The translations under genes and the position numbers were made by a program. Below the pieces are notes generated by a model. It had not been told where the DNA came from. It ran no database searches and saw only the letters and a program-made list of their open reading frames with translations. Below are positions 18,525-26,811 of a stretch of DNA of 64,000 nucleotides, one piece after another. The stretch comes from Planctomycetota bacterium (lineage in GTDB: Bacteria; Planctomycetota; Planctomycetia; Planctomycetales; Planctomycetaceae). Every line of letters begins with the position of its first letter. Position 1 is the first letter of the stretch. The DNA lies in contig QWPB01000063.1 of assembly GCA_003671275.1 (NCBI GenBank), forward strand, positions 1 through 64,000, in the 5' to 3' direction.

Positions 18525-19730
18525 ATGCGCATTCTCGTGGGCTGGGATGAACCCGGCGAAGCGGAACTGATCCAGATGTACCTGAACGTCGGGGACAACC
18601 CCGATGCCACGATTGTGGTGACCGATCCGGAGGAGTTTCGGAGGCTGGCGACCACTCAGGATTGCTGGAATGCGATGCTGATGTCGGTCAGCCACCCGGA
18701 TATTGATTCGGCGTATGCGGTGTTTCAGGAGATTCGCGAGTACCGACCGGAATGCCCGATCGTCGGGGCGTGTCGGATGCATGATGTCTTTCGCATCGCC
18801 CGGTTCCTGACGAATGGCCTGCGCTCGTACATCCCTCGGGATGAAGCCGGAGACTACATGTTTCTGCTGAGTGCGATCATGGATGCCGCCCTGAAGCAGG
18901 CTGATGCCGAGCGCGAACGTGAAGTGGCTGAGAAGTTGCGGCGGGAAATCGATTCGGTCCGGCGGTTGCAGGAATCGATCATTCCGCAACAGATTGCCAG
19001 CCCGAACGGCTACGAAATCGTGGCCCGTTACGAGTCGTCGCAGATCCGCGTGCTCGGTGGGCAGCCGGTGACGATGGCCGGGGGTGACTACTACGACGCC
19101 TTCTTTCTTCCTGACGACACGATCGTGCTGCTGGTGGGGGATGCCTCGGGACATGGGATGAAAGCGTGCATGTCGATCATGACGATGCACACGCTGATCC
19201 AGATGATCCGCACCGAACGATTCCGCGACCCGGCGACACTGGTCGCTTACATCAATGAACGACTATGCAAGCAGAAGATCGTCAACGAAGATGGCGGGTT
19301 TATCACGCTGCTCTATGGTGTACTCGATCCCAAGACGAACATTCTGACCTGGTCGAGTGCCGGCCATCCCGTGCCAATGCTGCAAAACATGATCACAGGG
19401 GAAATCGTCAACGTCAGCAGCGATGACGCTTGTGGCCTGCCGCTGGGGGTCTTTGATGCCGCCGAATTCAGCGCCCAACAGGTCGAAATCCCCGTGAACA
19501 GCCGCCTGCTGTTCTACTCCGATGGACTGGCCGAAGCGTTCAGCAATGCGCCCGATGGATCGCATTCCGAATTCGGCATCCCGGGCATCACGCGGACCAT
19601 GAAAGCCAGTGTCGATCTCTCGTTGCCCGTGGCCCTGCAGCAACTGTTCGATGATTCGAACGCCTTCACCCAAGGGCAGGGGCGGCACGATGACACATCG
19701 ATGCTGCTGCTCGAACGTCGCAGCGTGTAA
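18525..19730 (+). CDS. SpoIIE-type PP2C phosphatase with degenerate receiver domain
   Basis: A 401-residue cytoplasmic signalling protein. Residues 1-125 have a CheY-like receiver fold (MRILVGWDEPGEAEL at the start, PIVGACR, GLRSYIPRD), but the strand that normally holds the phospho-acceptor Asp reads MLMSVSHPD: Ser stands where Asp is expected. A coiled-coil linker (about 125-155; AEREREVAEKLRREI) leads to a PPM/SpoIIE phosphatase domain with metal-binding GGDYYDAF, VGDASGHGMKA and a late GRHDDTSMLLL. Family members dephosphorylate anti-sigma-factor antagonists in partner-switching systems. No such partner is adjacent. The ATG at 18525 starts the receiver directly; there is no clear ribosome binding site. 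Confidence 0.88.
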   Translation: MRILVGWDEPGEAELIQMYLNVGDNPDATIVVTDPEEFRRLATTQDCWNAMLMSVSHPDIDSAYAVFQEIREYRPECPIVGACRMHDVFRIARFLTNGLRSYIPRDEAGDYMFLLSAIMDAALKQADAEREREVAEKLRREIDSVRRLQESIIPQQIASPNGYEIVARYESSQIRVLGGQPVTMAGGDYYDAFFLPDDTIVLLVGDASGHGMKACMSIMTMHTLIQMIRTERFRDPATLVAYINERLCKQKIVNEDGGFITLLYGVLDPKTNILTWSSAGHPVPMLQNMITGEIVNVSSDDACGLPLGVFDAAEFSAQQVEIPVNSRLLFYSDGLAEAFSNAPDGSHSEFGIPGITRTMKASVDLSLPVALQQLFDDSNAFTQGQGRHDDTSMLLLERRSV

Positions 19731-19841
19731 TCGTTGTCGGGAGTAATCCCCGATGGACAGTTTCCGATGCGGGCGGACTTGCCTCCGGCTCCTGGGAATC
19801 TACGATCTGGGAATTCGTCCGTTTATCATCCGGGAGCCTCC

Positions 19842-20198
19842 ATGGCCAGCACTGTCGATTGGTACTACCACCGCAAGGGATGCGTGACCTGCAAGAAGAT
19901 GGATGACCTCCTCGCCACACTGGAGATCACCGCCCGCGAAGTCGTCTCGGCAACGAAGAACCGCCTTGGCTTTCCGGAGGCGCTGGAACTGCTGGACCAG
20001 GTGACGAAGGTCATTGCCAGCAAGGGGACCAAGCCGGTTCAGGTGGATCTGAAGAAGAATCCGATGACTGAAGACGAGGTGCGGAGGCTGCTGATCGGAC
20101 CGACCGGTAACCTCCGAGCACCAACAATTCGTAAGGGAAAGACCTTGTTTGTCGGATTCCACGCCGACACCTTTACCGCCGCCTTGGCAGGGAAATAG
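19842..20198 (+). CDS. ArsC/Spx-fold thioredoxin-like protein
   Basis: A 118-residue protein of the arsenate reductase (ArsC)/Spx thioredoxin-like fold. The N-terminus WYYHRKGCVTCKKMDDLL gives a CxxC site where ArsC has its CxxS or single Cys. The C-terminal half has RRLLIGPTGNLRAPTIRKGKTLFVGF, close to the ArsC-family RPIL-type loop but without its exact Arg-Pro. Arsenate reduction is therefore not assured; a general thiol or glutathione-linked role is possible. The ATG at 19842 follows CGGGAG. The frame reaches 19734 but that extension looks non-coding. It follows the phosphatase gene by 111 bases. Confidence 0.75.
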   Translation: MASTVDWYYHRKGCVTCKKMDDLLATLEITAREVVSATKNRLGFPEALELLDQVTKVIASKGTKPVQVDLKKNPMTEDEVRRLLIGPTGNLRAPTIRKGKTLFVGFHADTFTAALAGK

Positions 20199-20199
20199 G

Positions 20200-20220
20200 T
20201 CCGGACTCGCAGAGTCCGGA
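20200..20220 (+). terminator. Perfect hairpin after the ArsC-fold gene
   Basis: TCCGGACTC and GAGTCCGGA form a perfect 9-base-pair stem with a 3-base loop, directly after the stop codon at 20196-20198. No T-tract follows, so it may be a processing or stability element instead of an intrinsic terminator. Confidence 0.45.
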
Positions 20221-20353
20221 AACACTGAAATAACCTTGTCCGGGAACGAATCACTGGTTCCTGATGCAATCTGGGGTAGAATGTGTGCGTGGGTGTCACG
20301 TACTTGAGGGGTGACACCTCCCGCCTTCACTCCCACCGATCGAGGATTTCACA

Positions 20354-20932
20354 ATGCCCCGCATGTTGCTGGCAACCGCTTTGCTGTTCTGCTTCATGGC
20401 CCACCTTTCCGCAGAAGACAAGAAACCCGAGGCTGCCGTGCCCGCTGCCCTGAACTTCACCGTGAAAAGCCTGGATGGAAAAGACGTGGAGCTTTCCAAG
20501 TACCAGGGCAAGGTCGTGATGATCGTCAACGTCGCCAGCCGGTGCGGCGCCACACCGCAATACGCAGCTCTGGAGAATCTTCAGAAGACATACAAAGACG
20601 ACGGACTGGTGATCCTGGGGTTCCCATGCAATCAGTTTGGCCAGCAGGAACCTGGCTCGGCGGAAGAGATCCGCGAGTTTTGCAGCAACAAGTACAACGT
20701 GACCTTTGACATGTTCTCCAAGGTCGACGTGAATGGCGACCAGGCCGCCCCTTTGTACAAGTTTCTGACCGGTGCCGAGACCAACCCGCAGTTCGCGGGC
20801 AAGATCGGCTGGAACTTTGAGAAGTTCGTCATCGGTCGTGACGGCAAGGTCGCCGCCCGTTTCAAGACCGGTGTCGAGCCGGACTCGGAACCGGTTGTCG
20901 CGACCATCAAGCAGGAACTCGAAAAGAAGTAG
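20354..20932 (+). CDS. Exported glutathione peroxidase-family protein
   Basis: A 192-residue thiol peroxidase of the GPx/BsaA family, which reduces peroxides using thioredoxin or another thiol. A signal peptide (MPRMLLATALLFCFMAHLSAE) sends it to the envelope, unlike cytosolic GPx. The peroxidatic Cys is in NVASRCGATPQY (Cys, not selenocysteine), followed by LGFPCNQFGQQEPGS and the active-site WNFEKFVI. The additional Cys in GFPCNQF and EFCSNKY could resolve the sulfenate. It ends at a strong intrinsic terminator. Its neighbour upstream is the ArsC-fold thiol protein. Confidence 0.92.
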   Translation: MPRMLLATALLFCFMAHLSAEDKKPEAAVPAALNFTVKSLDGKDVELSKYQGKVVMIVNVASRCGATPQYAALENLQKTYKDDGLVILGFPCNQFGQQEPGSAEEIREFCSNKYNVTFDMFSKVDVNGDQAAPLYKFLTGAETNPQFAGKIGWNFEKFVIGRDGKVAARFKTGVEPDSEPVVATIKQELEKK

Positions 20933-20960
20933 TCATGGCATTTGCAGCCGACTCACGAGA

Positions 20961-20988
20961 AAGCCCAGAGTGACCTCTGGGCTTTTTT
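20961..20988 (+). terminator. Intrinsic terminator of the glutathione peroxidase gene
   Basis: AAGCCCAGAG and CTCTGGGCTT form a perfect 10-base-pair stem around a TGAC loop, running into six Ts. It lies 28 bases after the stop codon and ends just before the convergent sulfatase gene. Confidence 0.85.
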
Positions 20989-20998
20989 CATGGACGAC

Positions 20999-22528
20999 CT
21001 ACGGAGCCTTGCCTTCTCGCGGGACCGGCAACCTGACCTCGCCTTGTGGCTGGTCCCACATTCGCCAGGGGTCGTGTAGTCGCCGCATTTCCGCCAGAAG
21101 CAACGCCTCCATTTCGGCCAGTTTCGGGGCGTACTGGGGGTCACCTGCCAGGTTCGTTTGTTTCGAATGAGGCGTGACGCCCGTCAAGGCAACGACCTCT
21201 GGAGTGGTATGCTCTGGCAGGTATTCGTGCGGGTTCTCGATCAGATGGAACAGTTGTTTCTCGCGGACCCGCCCCTCGAGGACATCATACTGGATCAGCT
21301 TCCAGTCCCCCTTCCGGACGCATCGCATCCCCGGTTTAGTCCCGCCACAGTAGGCACCATAAAGCACATCGCGGATCGTCGCTTGCTTCCCTTCGAGCAC
21401 CGGACGAAAACTGATACCTTCATTCGATTCGGGAACGGGGACACCCGTCAGATCGCAGAACGTCGCCAGCAGATCGAGCAGGTAGATGTTTCCTTCCACG
21501 CGACTCCCGGGCGAGATTCCGGGGCCCCGCACGATGAACGGCACACGCCACGTATGCTGGTACAAGTTCTGCTTTCCCTGCAGTCCGTGACGACCAATCG
21601 CCATCCCATGATCGGCGGTGTAGAAGATATAGGTGTTGTCCAGTTCGCCCATGGATTCCAGCTTCTGGAGAACCCGGCCAATCTGGATATCGATATTCTC
21701 GCTACAGGCCAACTGCCGCCCGATCTCATTGCGGATGGTGGCTTCGTCCCGCCGTTCCCAGACACCACTAACGGCCACCTCGTCCCGCAGTCCGGGGTGG
21801 CCATGCGAGAACGGATGCTTCGGCAGGTAATTGGAGGGCAGTGGCGGGAGCAATGCATTCAGTGGGGGTGACTGGCTCTGGTCCGTATGATTGATGGCTC
21901 CATACTTGGCGAGCAGTTCGGGTCGGCCATCCCGTTCATCATGGGGATGTGAGAATCCAAAGTAGATCAGAAACGGATCGGCATCCCGGGCCACCTCGCG
22001 GGCGTTCAGGTACTCCATGACACGATCCCCGTGCCAGGGACTTCCGGACTCGTCGGTCGGACCTCGTTTCGTGGCATCGTTCCGGACCGTGAACAGCTTG
22101 TTGGCCGCTTCGTAGCTGTTGCCTTGTTTGCAGGTCCGCATGGTGTCGAACCCCGCACGATTGAACACTGCGGGAATCGTGGATTTCGGCAGGTCGGAAG
22201 GACAACGATTCCTGGCATCGGGAGCGGTGGGCAAATGCCACAGCGTCCGACCGCTCATGATCATATGCCGCGAGGGAGTGCAGACCGCCCCGGAGTTCGA
22301 CCCCATGTGATAGGCCCCATCGAACGTCATCCCTTCCCGGGCGAGCCGCTCGATGTTCGGCGAGTCCAGCCGCGACTGTGGGTTGTAGACTTTGAGGTCG
22401 AATGGCGACTGATCATCCGCCAATATGAATAGGATATTGGGTCGCCGCACCGTATCGGCAGCGGACACCGAACCGCCCGGAACCAGCAGTCCGAAGAACA
22501 GTCCCCACATAACAAAACATTGCGACAT
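20999..22528 (-). CDS. Exported sulfatase (formylglycine type)
   Basis: A 509-residue sulfatase of the alkaline-phosphatase superfamily. A signal peptide (MSQCFVMWGLFFGLLVPGG) precedes the metal-binding LFILADDQSPFDL, the Cys-type formylglycine site VCTPSRHMIMSGR, and the C-terminal metal site YTADHGMAIGRHGLQGKQN. The overall pattern is of the arylsulfatase/heparan-sulfatase-like group common in Planctomycetota; the exact subfamily and substrate are not resolved, and it differs clearly from the other sulfatase in this window. The ATG at 22528 has a GGGAGG ribosome binding site about six bases upstream. It needs formylglycine maturation encoded elsewhere. It is convergent with the peroxidase gene. 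Confidence 0.92.
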   Translation of the reverse strand: MSQCFVMWGLFFGLLVPGGSVSAADTVRRPNILFILADDQSPFDLKVYNPQSRLDSPNIERLAREGMTFDGAYHMGSNSGAVCTPSRHMIMSGRTLWHLPTAPDARNRCPSDLPKSTIPAVFNRAGFDTMRTCKQGNSYEAANKLFTVRNDATKRGPTDESGSPWHGDRVMEYLNAREVARDADPFLIYFGFSHPHDERDGRPELLAKYGAINHTDQSQSPPLNALLPPLPSNYLPKHPFSHGHPGLRDEVAVSGVWERRDEATIRNEIGRQLACSENIDIQIGRVLQKLESMGELDNTYIFYTADHGMAIGRHGLQGKQNLYQHTWRVPFIVRGPGISPGSRVEGNIYLLDLLATFCDLTGVPVPESNEGISFRPVLEGKQATIRDVLYGAYCGGTKPGMRCVRKGDWKLIQYDVLEGRVREKQLFHLIENPHEYLPEHTTPEVVALTGVTPHSKQTNLAGDPQYAPKLAEMEALLLAEMRRLHDPWRMWDQPQGEVRLPVPREGKAP

Positions 22529-22674
22529 ACTGGCCTCCCGTTTTGATGAACGTTCGAAGTCAGATGCTGGCGGAGGCGGAATGAATTCGCAAGTCCCGGG
22601 CATGCGCCACAATCGGCGGTTGATCCCTCACCGTCACGCGGCAGTACGCCTGCGAGGGCTCCCTGAGCGCTCTT

Positions 22675-22998
22675 TCAAGGGGAGCGAGGGCCCGAAGAAT
22701 CGGAGGCCTGAGACGGCTCGATGGCCACTCCTTCGTCATCCGACGGAAGGTGGGAGCGATCAAGAGCCAGCGTCAGCCCCAATAACCCCAGCACCAGCCC
22801 ACCGATGATGGACGAGATTCCCGCTTCGACCGCATGGATGACCGTCGATTGCTTCTGAGGGGCCATCGACTGGCCACTGTGTGCAGCCTCGACATAGACA
22901 GCCGAAAACTGGTGGAGCGTGCTGACTATAGAAAGTGTGGGCCAGGCCAGGGCAATGACCAGCAACAGGCACCCCACAAGAAACTGATGACGAAACAC
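22675..22998 (-). CDS. Small two-helix membrane protein of unknown function
   Basis: A 107-residue protein with two hydrophobic segments (FLVGCLLLVIALAWP near residue 6 and IIGGLVLGLLGLTLAL near 65), separated by a roughly 35-residue polar loop, and an acidic Ser/Pro-rich tail. I chose the GTG at 22998 because GGGGGAG lies just upstream and the first membrane helix begins at once; the open frame continues to 23133. I do not recognise a family. The topology suggests a small inner-membrane protein with both ends on the same side. It lies upstream of the sulfatase gene on the same strand. Confidence 0.55.
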   Translation of the reverse strand: MFRHQFLVGCLLLVIALAWPTLSIVSTLHQFSAVYVEAAHSGQSMAPQKQSTVIHAVEAGISSIIGGLVLGLLGLTLALDRSHLPSDDEGVAIEPSQASDSSGPRSP

Positions 22999-23112
22999 GA
23001 CTCCCCCTTGGTTCCACGGCCCGTCTCCATGAAACTCTCGCTCCGTGAAAAAGTCTTCCGCGAATTGGTTCCCGCAGCTCGATTCTGGATCACAGCTTTT
23101 GCCCAATCGCGA

Positions 23113-23139
23113 CAATCCACACAATCCACACAACCCTCA
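23113..23139. repeat. Short 9-base tandem repeat
   Basis: CAATCCACA occurs twice in tandem, followed by a diverged third copy (CAACCCTCA). It lies in the 292-base gap between the small membrane gene and the small plus-strand gene; nothing else is seen in that gap. Confidence 0.5.
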
Positions 23140-23290
23140 GTTGGTTACCTCGGAGGCCCCCCCCCATGGGAAATCCGCCGACATCGCGCCAGGCCACGGA
23201 CGATACCAGTCTTACGGGGAGCTGGAAGGACTGGCCCTCTCAAAAGGCACCGCCTTTTTCGTTCATCCTCGATGGAGGGGAATCACCAGC

Positions 23291-23467
23291 GTGACTGAGC
23301 AAACCACCCCGTTGACCGATCTGCGAGTCGCCCTGCGAATGGTCACCAGCCTGGAAAAGCAGGCCCGCCGGAGCGAAGACCCCGAGATGAAGCGGATTCT
23401 TCTAACATCGGGATGTGACATGATCGACCGTGTGCTGCTGCAGCCATCAACGCCTGTCGTTACCTGA
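23291..23467 (+). CDS. Small unknown protein
   Basis: A 58-residue product from a GTG at 23291, with GGAGGGG about 11 bases upstream. It looks like a single helical hairpin (LRVALRMVTSLEKQARRSED, then MKRILLTSGCDMIDRVL) with alternating hydrophobic and charged residues. No signal peptide or known domain is visible. The open frame extends upstream to 23045, but that part reads like translated non-coding sequence. It could be spurious, but its amphipathic pattern argues for a real small protein. Confidence 0.45.
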   Translation: MTEQTTPLTDLRVALRMVTSLEKQARRSEDPEMKRILLTSGCDMIDRVLLQPSTPVVT

Positions 23468-23610
23468 TTGATCCCGCGAATCGGAACACCCAATCACCAC
23501 ACGGGGTGGGTTTCCCAGGGCCGGTCCGACGCTGCGTCGTGGGGCACGATAACTTTCCCCAACCCGGTTCATTCCCCAACTTGGAAAGTGGCGACACCGC
23601 GATCGCGCGC

Positions 23611-23961
23611 TTAATAAAATTCAAGGGGCAGGAACCGGTCGCAACCAGCAGCCATGAGTCGCCCTTCGAGGATGCCCCGACGCTCGAAATCATTGTACCC
23701 GTTCAGACCGGAGTACAGGGCGTTTCCCAGAACCAGCACAGCCACCTCGACCACGCGCATCGGGAGCCGAAACTCCCGCAAGTCGGCGTAGATTTCTTCT
23801 TCGCTCAGAATCTCTCCAAATTTCCGACCGCAAAAGGTCAGCTCGATCCCTCGCAAGTTGGGAATCCATTCATAATCAAACGGTCCATACCGTAGCCGGC
23901 GGTGGATCACCCAGATACGGGTGTCCTCGATCAGCACTCCATGGGTACGCAGTTCAGACAT
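23611..23961 (-). CDS. Conserved-looking hypothetical protein
   Basis: A 116-residue soluble protein with well-mixed alpha/beta composition (TRIWVIHRRLRYGPFDYEW, FCGRKFGEILSEEEIYADL). There is no signal peptide, membrane helix or catalytic motif that I recognise. The start at 23961 (MSELRTHGVLIED) is the only good ATG. It is divergent from the thioredoxin-like gene. Codon pattern and aromatic-rich composition look like a genuine protein, but no function can be assigned. Confidence 0.65.
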   Translation of the reverse strand: MSELRTHGVLIEDTRIWVIHRRLRYGPFDYEWIPNLRGIELTFCGRKFGEILSEEEIYADLREFRLPMRVVEVAVLVLGNALYSGLNGYNDFERRGILEGRLMAAGCDRFLPLEFY

Positions 23962-24381
23962 GAGAACCTCGGGGCGGACGCGGTAATCGCTACCGCAGCA
24001 TCAACCGTATGCGACCACCGCACACGGCTCAAGAGGGGTGATGGAAAACGCCCGTTCTCCGCTGTGGTGTCGGCAGTTTTCTCCTGTCCCAGCCCAAGGA
24101 GGCCACCCGACAGCTGGGCTGTTCGGGCAATCTTGTGGGAACCCTCGAATTGACTGCACATGCTGTGCGGCTTGCGCCGATTACTCCGAGACGAGCGATT
24201 GTCCGGGCGCGTCATCCCTGCCAGTCATGAGGAACACGGGGGCGGAGTCTTCCACTCCCGATTGACCTGAGACAGCGTATGGAAAACCGCATCCGACGGA
24301 TCGTTCAGGAGTTCCTCCGCTGCCGGTGATCACCAGCCCCCTCCGCTCCGAGTGTGGTGCTGTTTCAGGAAGTGCAAGACC
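23962..24381. other. Divergent intergenic region, no gene seen
   Basis: About 420 bases between a minus-strand hypothetical gene and the plus-strand thioredoxin-like gene. Short open frames on both strands are rich in Cys, Ser and Pro and look non-coding. A 7-base inverted repeat, CAGCCCA and TGGGCTG, lies at about 24090-24122. No promoter stands out. Confidence 0.4.
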
Positions 24382-24858
24382 ATGATTCAGTGGACTCGCC
24401 GTGAGGCGATGATGGCTGCCTGCGGATTATGTCTGGGGTGGACCGTTCCGGCTCGGGCGGGAGAGACGGAGAACAAAACGATTACATGGCAGGCGAACCT
24501 GAAAGCGGCCCACCGTCTGTCGCTGGAGCAGAACAAACCGCTCATGGTCGTCTTTGGGGCCGAGTGGTGTACCTATTGCAAGAAGCTGGAAAAAAACACC
24601 CTCTCGAATCCTCAACTCTCGAAGTACATCAACGGGACATTCATCTCGATCCACGTGGACGTGGATGAGGAAGAACGAGTCGCCCAGATTCTCGAGGTAA
24701 AGGCTCTGCCCTGTACGGTGATTCTCAGTCCGCATGCCGACCTGCTGGGACGCATTGAAGGGTTCCAGCAGCCCGCTGCATTTTATCAGAAACTGATGGC
24801 TGCCAAGAAGCTTCATCTGCAAACCACCGTCGAGCCAGTGTCCACGGTCACCCGATAA
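24382..24858 (+). CDS. Exported thioredoxin-like protein, probable Tat substrate
   Basis: A 158-residue thioredoxin-fold protein. The N-terminus MIQWTRREAMMAACGLCLGW has a twin-arginine pattern followed by a hydrophobic stretch and an ARAGE cleavage site, suggesting Tat export. The redox site is EWCTYCKKLEK (WCxxC), and the cis-Pro loop is KALPCTVI. This arrangement matches the Thioredoxin_7/DsbD-C-terminal-like group that shuffles or reduces disulfides in the periplasm. The ATG at 24382 begins the signal. It is followed after about 80 bases by a histidine phosphatase gene on the same strand. Confidence 0.83.
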   Translation: MIQWTRREAMMAACGLCLGWTVPARAGETENKTITWQANLKAAHRLSLEQNKPLMVVFGAEWCTYCKKLEKNTLSNPQLSKYINGTFISIHVDVDEEERVAQILEVKALPCTVILSPHADLLGRIEGFQQPAAFYQKLMAAKKLHLQTTVEPVSTVTR

Positions 24859-24940
24859 CATCGACCCGTCGACACGGGCTGGGATACTGCTCGCCCGTTT
24901 TGCATTGAGGTCCGCGCGTTATTGCCAACAAGAGGCAGCC

Positions 24941-25603
24941 ATGTCTTCGGAGACGATGGTTTATCTAGCTCGCCATGGTGCCACAGATCACAATCTGGCG
25001 GTGCCCATTCGATTGCAGGGAAATGCCATTGATGGCGATCTGGCGGCCATCGGCATCGAACAGGCTCGCGGGCTCTCCGAAAGACTGGCTTCCCTCCCGA
25101 TCCGGGCGGTGTATTCCAGTGTGATGCGGCGGGCCTGTCAGACAGCGGCGATCGTGGCGGAACCCCATCAGCTGACAGCTCAACCCGTCGAGGGATTGCA
25201 CGAGATTGCCGTCGGACAGTGGGAAGGACTGTCGTGGGCGGAGATCCAGTCACGCCATCCCGAGGCATTCGCGGCGTTCTTTGCCAATCCGGCGGAATCG
25301 CCCTACCTGGGTGGGGAGTGTTACGAAGATGTTTTACGGCGGGCCCGTCCGGTCCTGCACCAGATCATCGAACGACATGTGGGCCAGGCGGTGGTGATTG
25401 TCACGCACAATGTGGTAAATCGAGTGTTGCTGGCGAACTGCCTGGGCCTCCCCCTGGTGCGGGCTAAGTTCCTGCATCAGTCAAACTGCTGTTTTAACGA
25501 ACTCCGCTGTGCCCCAGGAATTACCGATGTGCGGAGTATTAACCAGGACGCCCACGTCTGGCCCTGGATTCGCCCGGCTGCGGGATTCCGATCGCCATTG
25601 TAA
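24941..25603 (+). CDS. Histidine phosphatase family protein (phosphoglycerate mutase-like)
   Basis: A 220-residue cytoplasmic phosphatase of the branch-1 histidine phosphatase superfamily. The catalytic LARHGATDHN (RHG motif, phospho-His) is at the N-terminus, YSSVMRRACQTA near residue 50 gives the conserved Arg, and VIVTHNVVNRVLL near 148 supplies the second His. Members include cofactor-dependent phosphoglycerate mutase and broad phosphatases (CobC, GpmB-like); the insert pattern does not decide between them, but the glycolytic role is probably filled by ApgM at 15.5 kb. The ATG at 24941 follows AAGAGG. It precedes the GspF-rich operon by about 110-160 bases and may or may not be cotranscribed. 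Confidence 0.85.
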   Translation: MSSETMVYLARHGATDHNLAVPIRLQGNAIDGDLAAIGIEQARGLSERLASLPIRAVYSSVMRRACQTAAIVAEPHQLTAQPVEGLHEIAVGQWEGLSWAEIQSRHPEAFAAFFANPAESPYLGGECYEDVLRRARPVLHQIIERHVGQAVVIVTHNVVNRVLLANCLGLPLVRAKFLHQSNCCFNELRCAPGITDVRSINQDAHVWPWIRPAAGFRSPL

Positions 25604-25764
25604 AGACCGCGTTTTGGCAGTAATTCTCAAAATGGTCGATTGCGCCCACACGACGGGGGCATTACACGTAGACCAAGGGATCGACAAATCTCAGTCCTCT
25701 GTAGACACTCTGCGTGGATTCATTCGGATCGCCGGTATTCGCTGTTTCTCGGAGGTTGTTTCCC

Positions 25765-26811
25765 TTGTTGCCCGCCGCCCCCTGGAGTTCGGAAGAACTG
25801 CTGCTCCTGAATGAGGAGTTACTGCTGGCCTTGCGTTCAGGGGTTGGGCTGGAACTGGGTCTACGAAATGCCGAGCCAGCCGGTGGTGGCCGTTTGCGCG
25901 AATTTGCCCGCAGCCTTTCGCGATCGATGGATCAGGGAGCCAGTCTGCCTCAGGCACTGGCAGCCATGGACCCGCCCCCTCCGGCGATGTATCAGGTGAT
26001 CGTCGCAACGGGGTTGCGAGGAAATGCTCTCGAATCCGTACTGATTCGCATGGGTAGTTTTGCCCGGTTGGTGAACGATCTGCGGCAGACCTTGCGCCGA
26101 GCCATGATCTACCCCTGGATTGTCGCCACGACCGCTTTTGTGCTGTCCGTATTCATGTCGGTGTTTATGGTTCCCCAGCTGCTGGCCTTTGTGGAGGATC
26201 TGCGAGTGGAGCCGACCTTTCCCATTCGGCTGGCTGGCTGGCTGCATCATTATGTCCGTGAGTGGTCGTTGGGGATCATTCTGGGGCTGGGACTGTGGTG
26301 GGGGCTGGTATGGGGTCTTCGGCGGTTTACCCCGGGCCAGGGAGCCTTGGGGCAGATGGCTTGTGTGCCGGGGTTCAGTTCCCTGGCGCGCTGGGCGGAT
26401 CTGGCACGACTGTCTCATTTGCTGGCGATCCTGACGGAGTTCGGAATCCCCCTGCCAGAGTCACTGCGTTATTGCCGAGATGCCATTCAAGATCGGAACC
26501 TCCAGCAGTTTTGTGATCAGGCAGCCGTGGAGATCGAACAGGGGAGAACTGTCAGCGAACGGTTATTGCTGACTCCCGGCGTACCCACGTTCCTGCAATG
26601 GACCCTGTCCGGGGCAGCTGGCCCTCACGACTTGGCGACTAATCTACATCAGGCTGCGGAAGTCTATCGCGAACGGACATTGCAACGGGCCGAGTGGCTC
26701 GGTCGCATCCTGCCGGGGGTTCTGGCAGTCAGCCTGGGAGCCACACTGGTCCTGCTCTACGCGTGGACGGTCATCAGCGTATTGCGAGCGTTGTGGGAGA
26801 TTCTACTGTGA
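25765..26811 (+). CDS. GspF/PilC-type platform protein 1
   Basis: A 348-residue inner-membrane protein of the T2SSF family (type II secretion GspF and type IV pilus PilC). It has two cytoplasmic T2SSF four-helix domains (about 12-130 and 210-310), each followed by membrane helices (IYPWIVATTAFVLSVFMSVFM, LGIILGLGLWWGLVWGL, and ILPGVLAVSLGATLVLLYAW at the end). Such proteins couple the assembly ATPase to pilin addition. The TTG at 25765 is chosen because GGAGG lies nine bases upstream; an ATG at 25714 in frame is the alternative. Its stop overlaps the next start (GTGA). It is the first of three different GspF-like genes in tandem. Confidence 0.82.
   Translation: MLPAAPWSSEELLLLNEELLLALRSGVGLELGLRNAEPAGGGRLREFARSLSRSMDQGASLPQALAAMDPPPPAMYQVIVATGLRGNALESVLIRMGSFARLVNDLRQTLRRAMIYPWIVATTAFVLSVFMSVFMVPQLLAFVEDLRVEPTFPIRLAGWLHHYVREWSLGIILGLGLWWGLVWGLRRFTPGQGALGQMACVPGFSSLARWADLARLSHLLAILTEFGIPLPESLRYCRDAIQDRNLQQFCDQAAVEIEQGRTVSERLLLTPGVPTFLQWTLSGAAGPHDLATNLHQAAEVYRERTLQRAEWLGRILPGVLAVSLGATLVLLYAWTVISVLRALWEILL

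Noticed and set aside
23113-23139. CRISPR-like repeats
   Set aside because: The unit is nine bases, directly tandem with no spacers, in fewer than three intact copies.
24038-24265. A Cys-rich 75-codon open frame
   Set aside because: It has no ribosome binding site, and the product is Cys/Ser/Pro-rich with no pattern expected of a real small protein.
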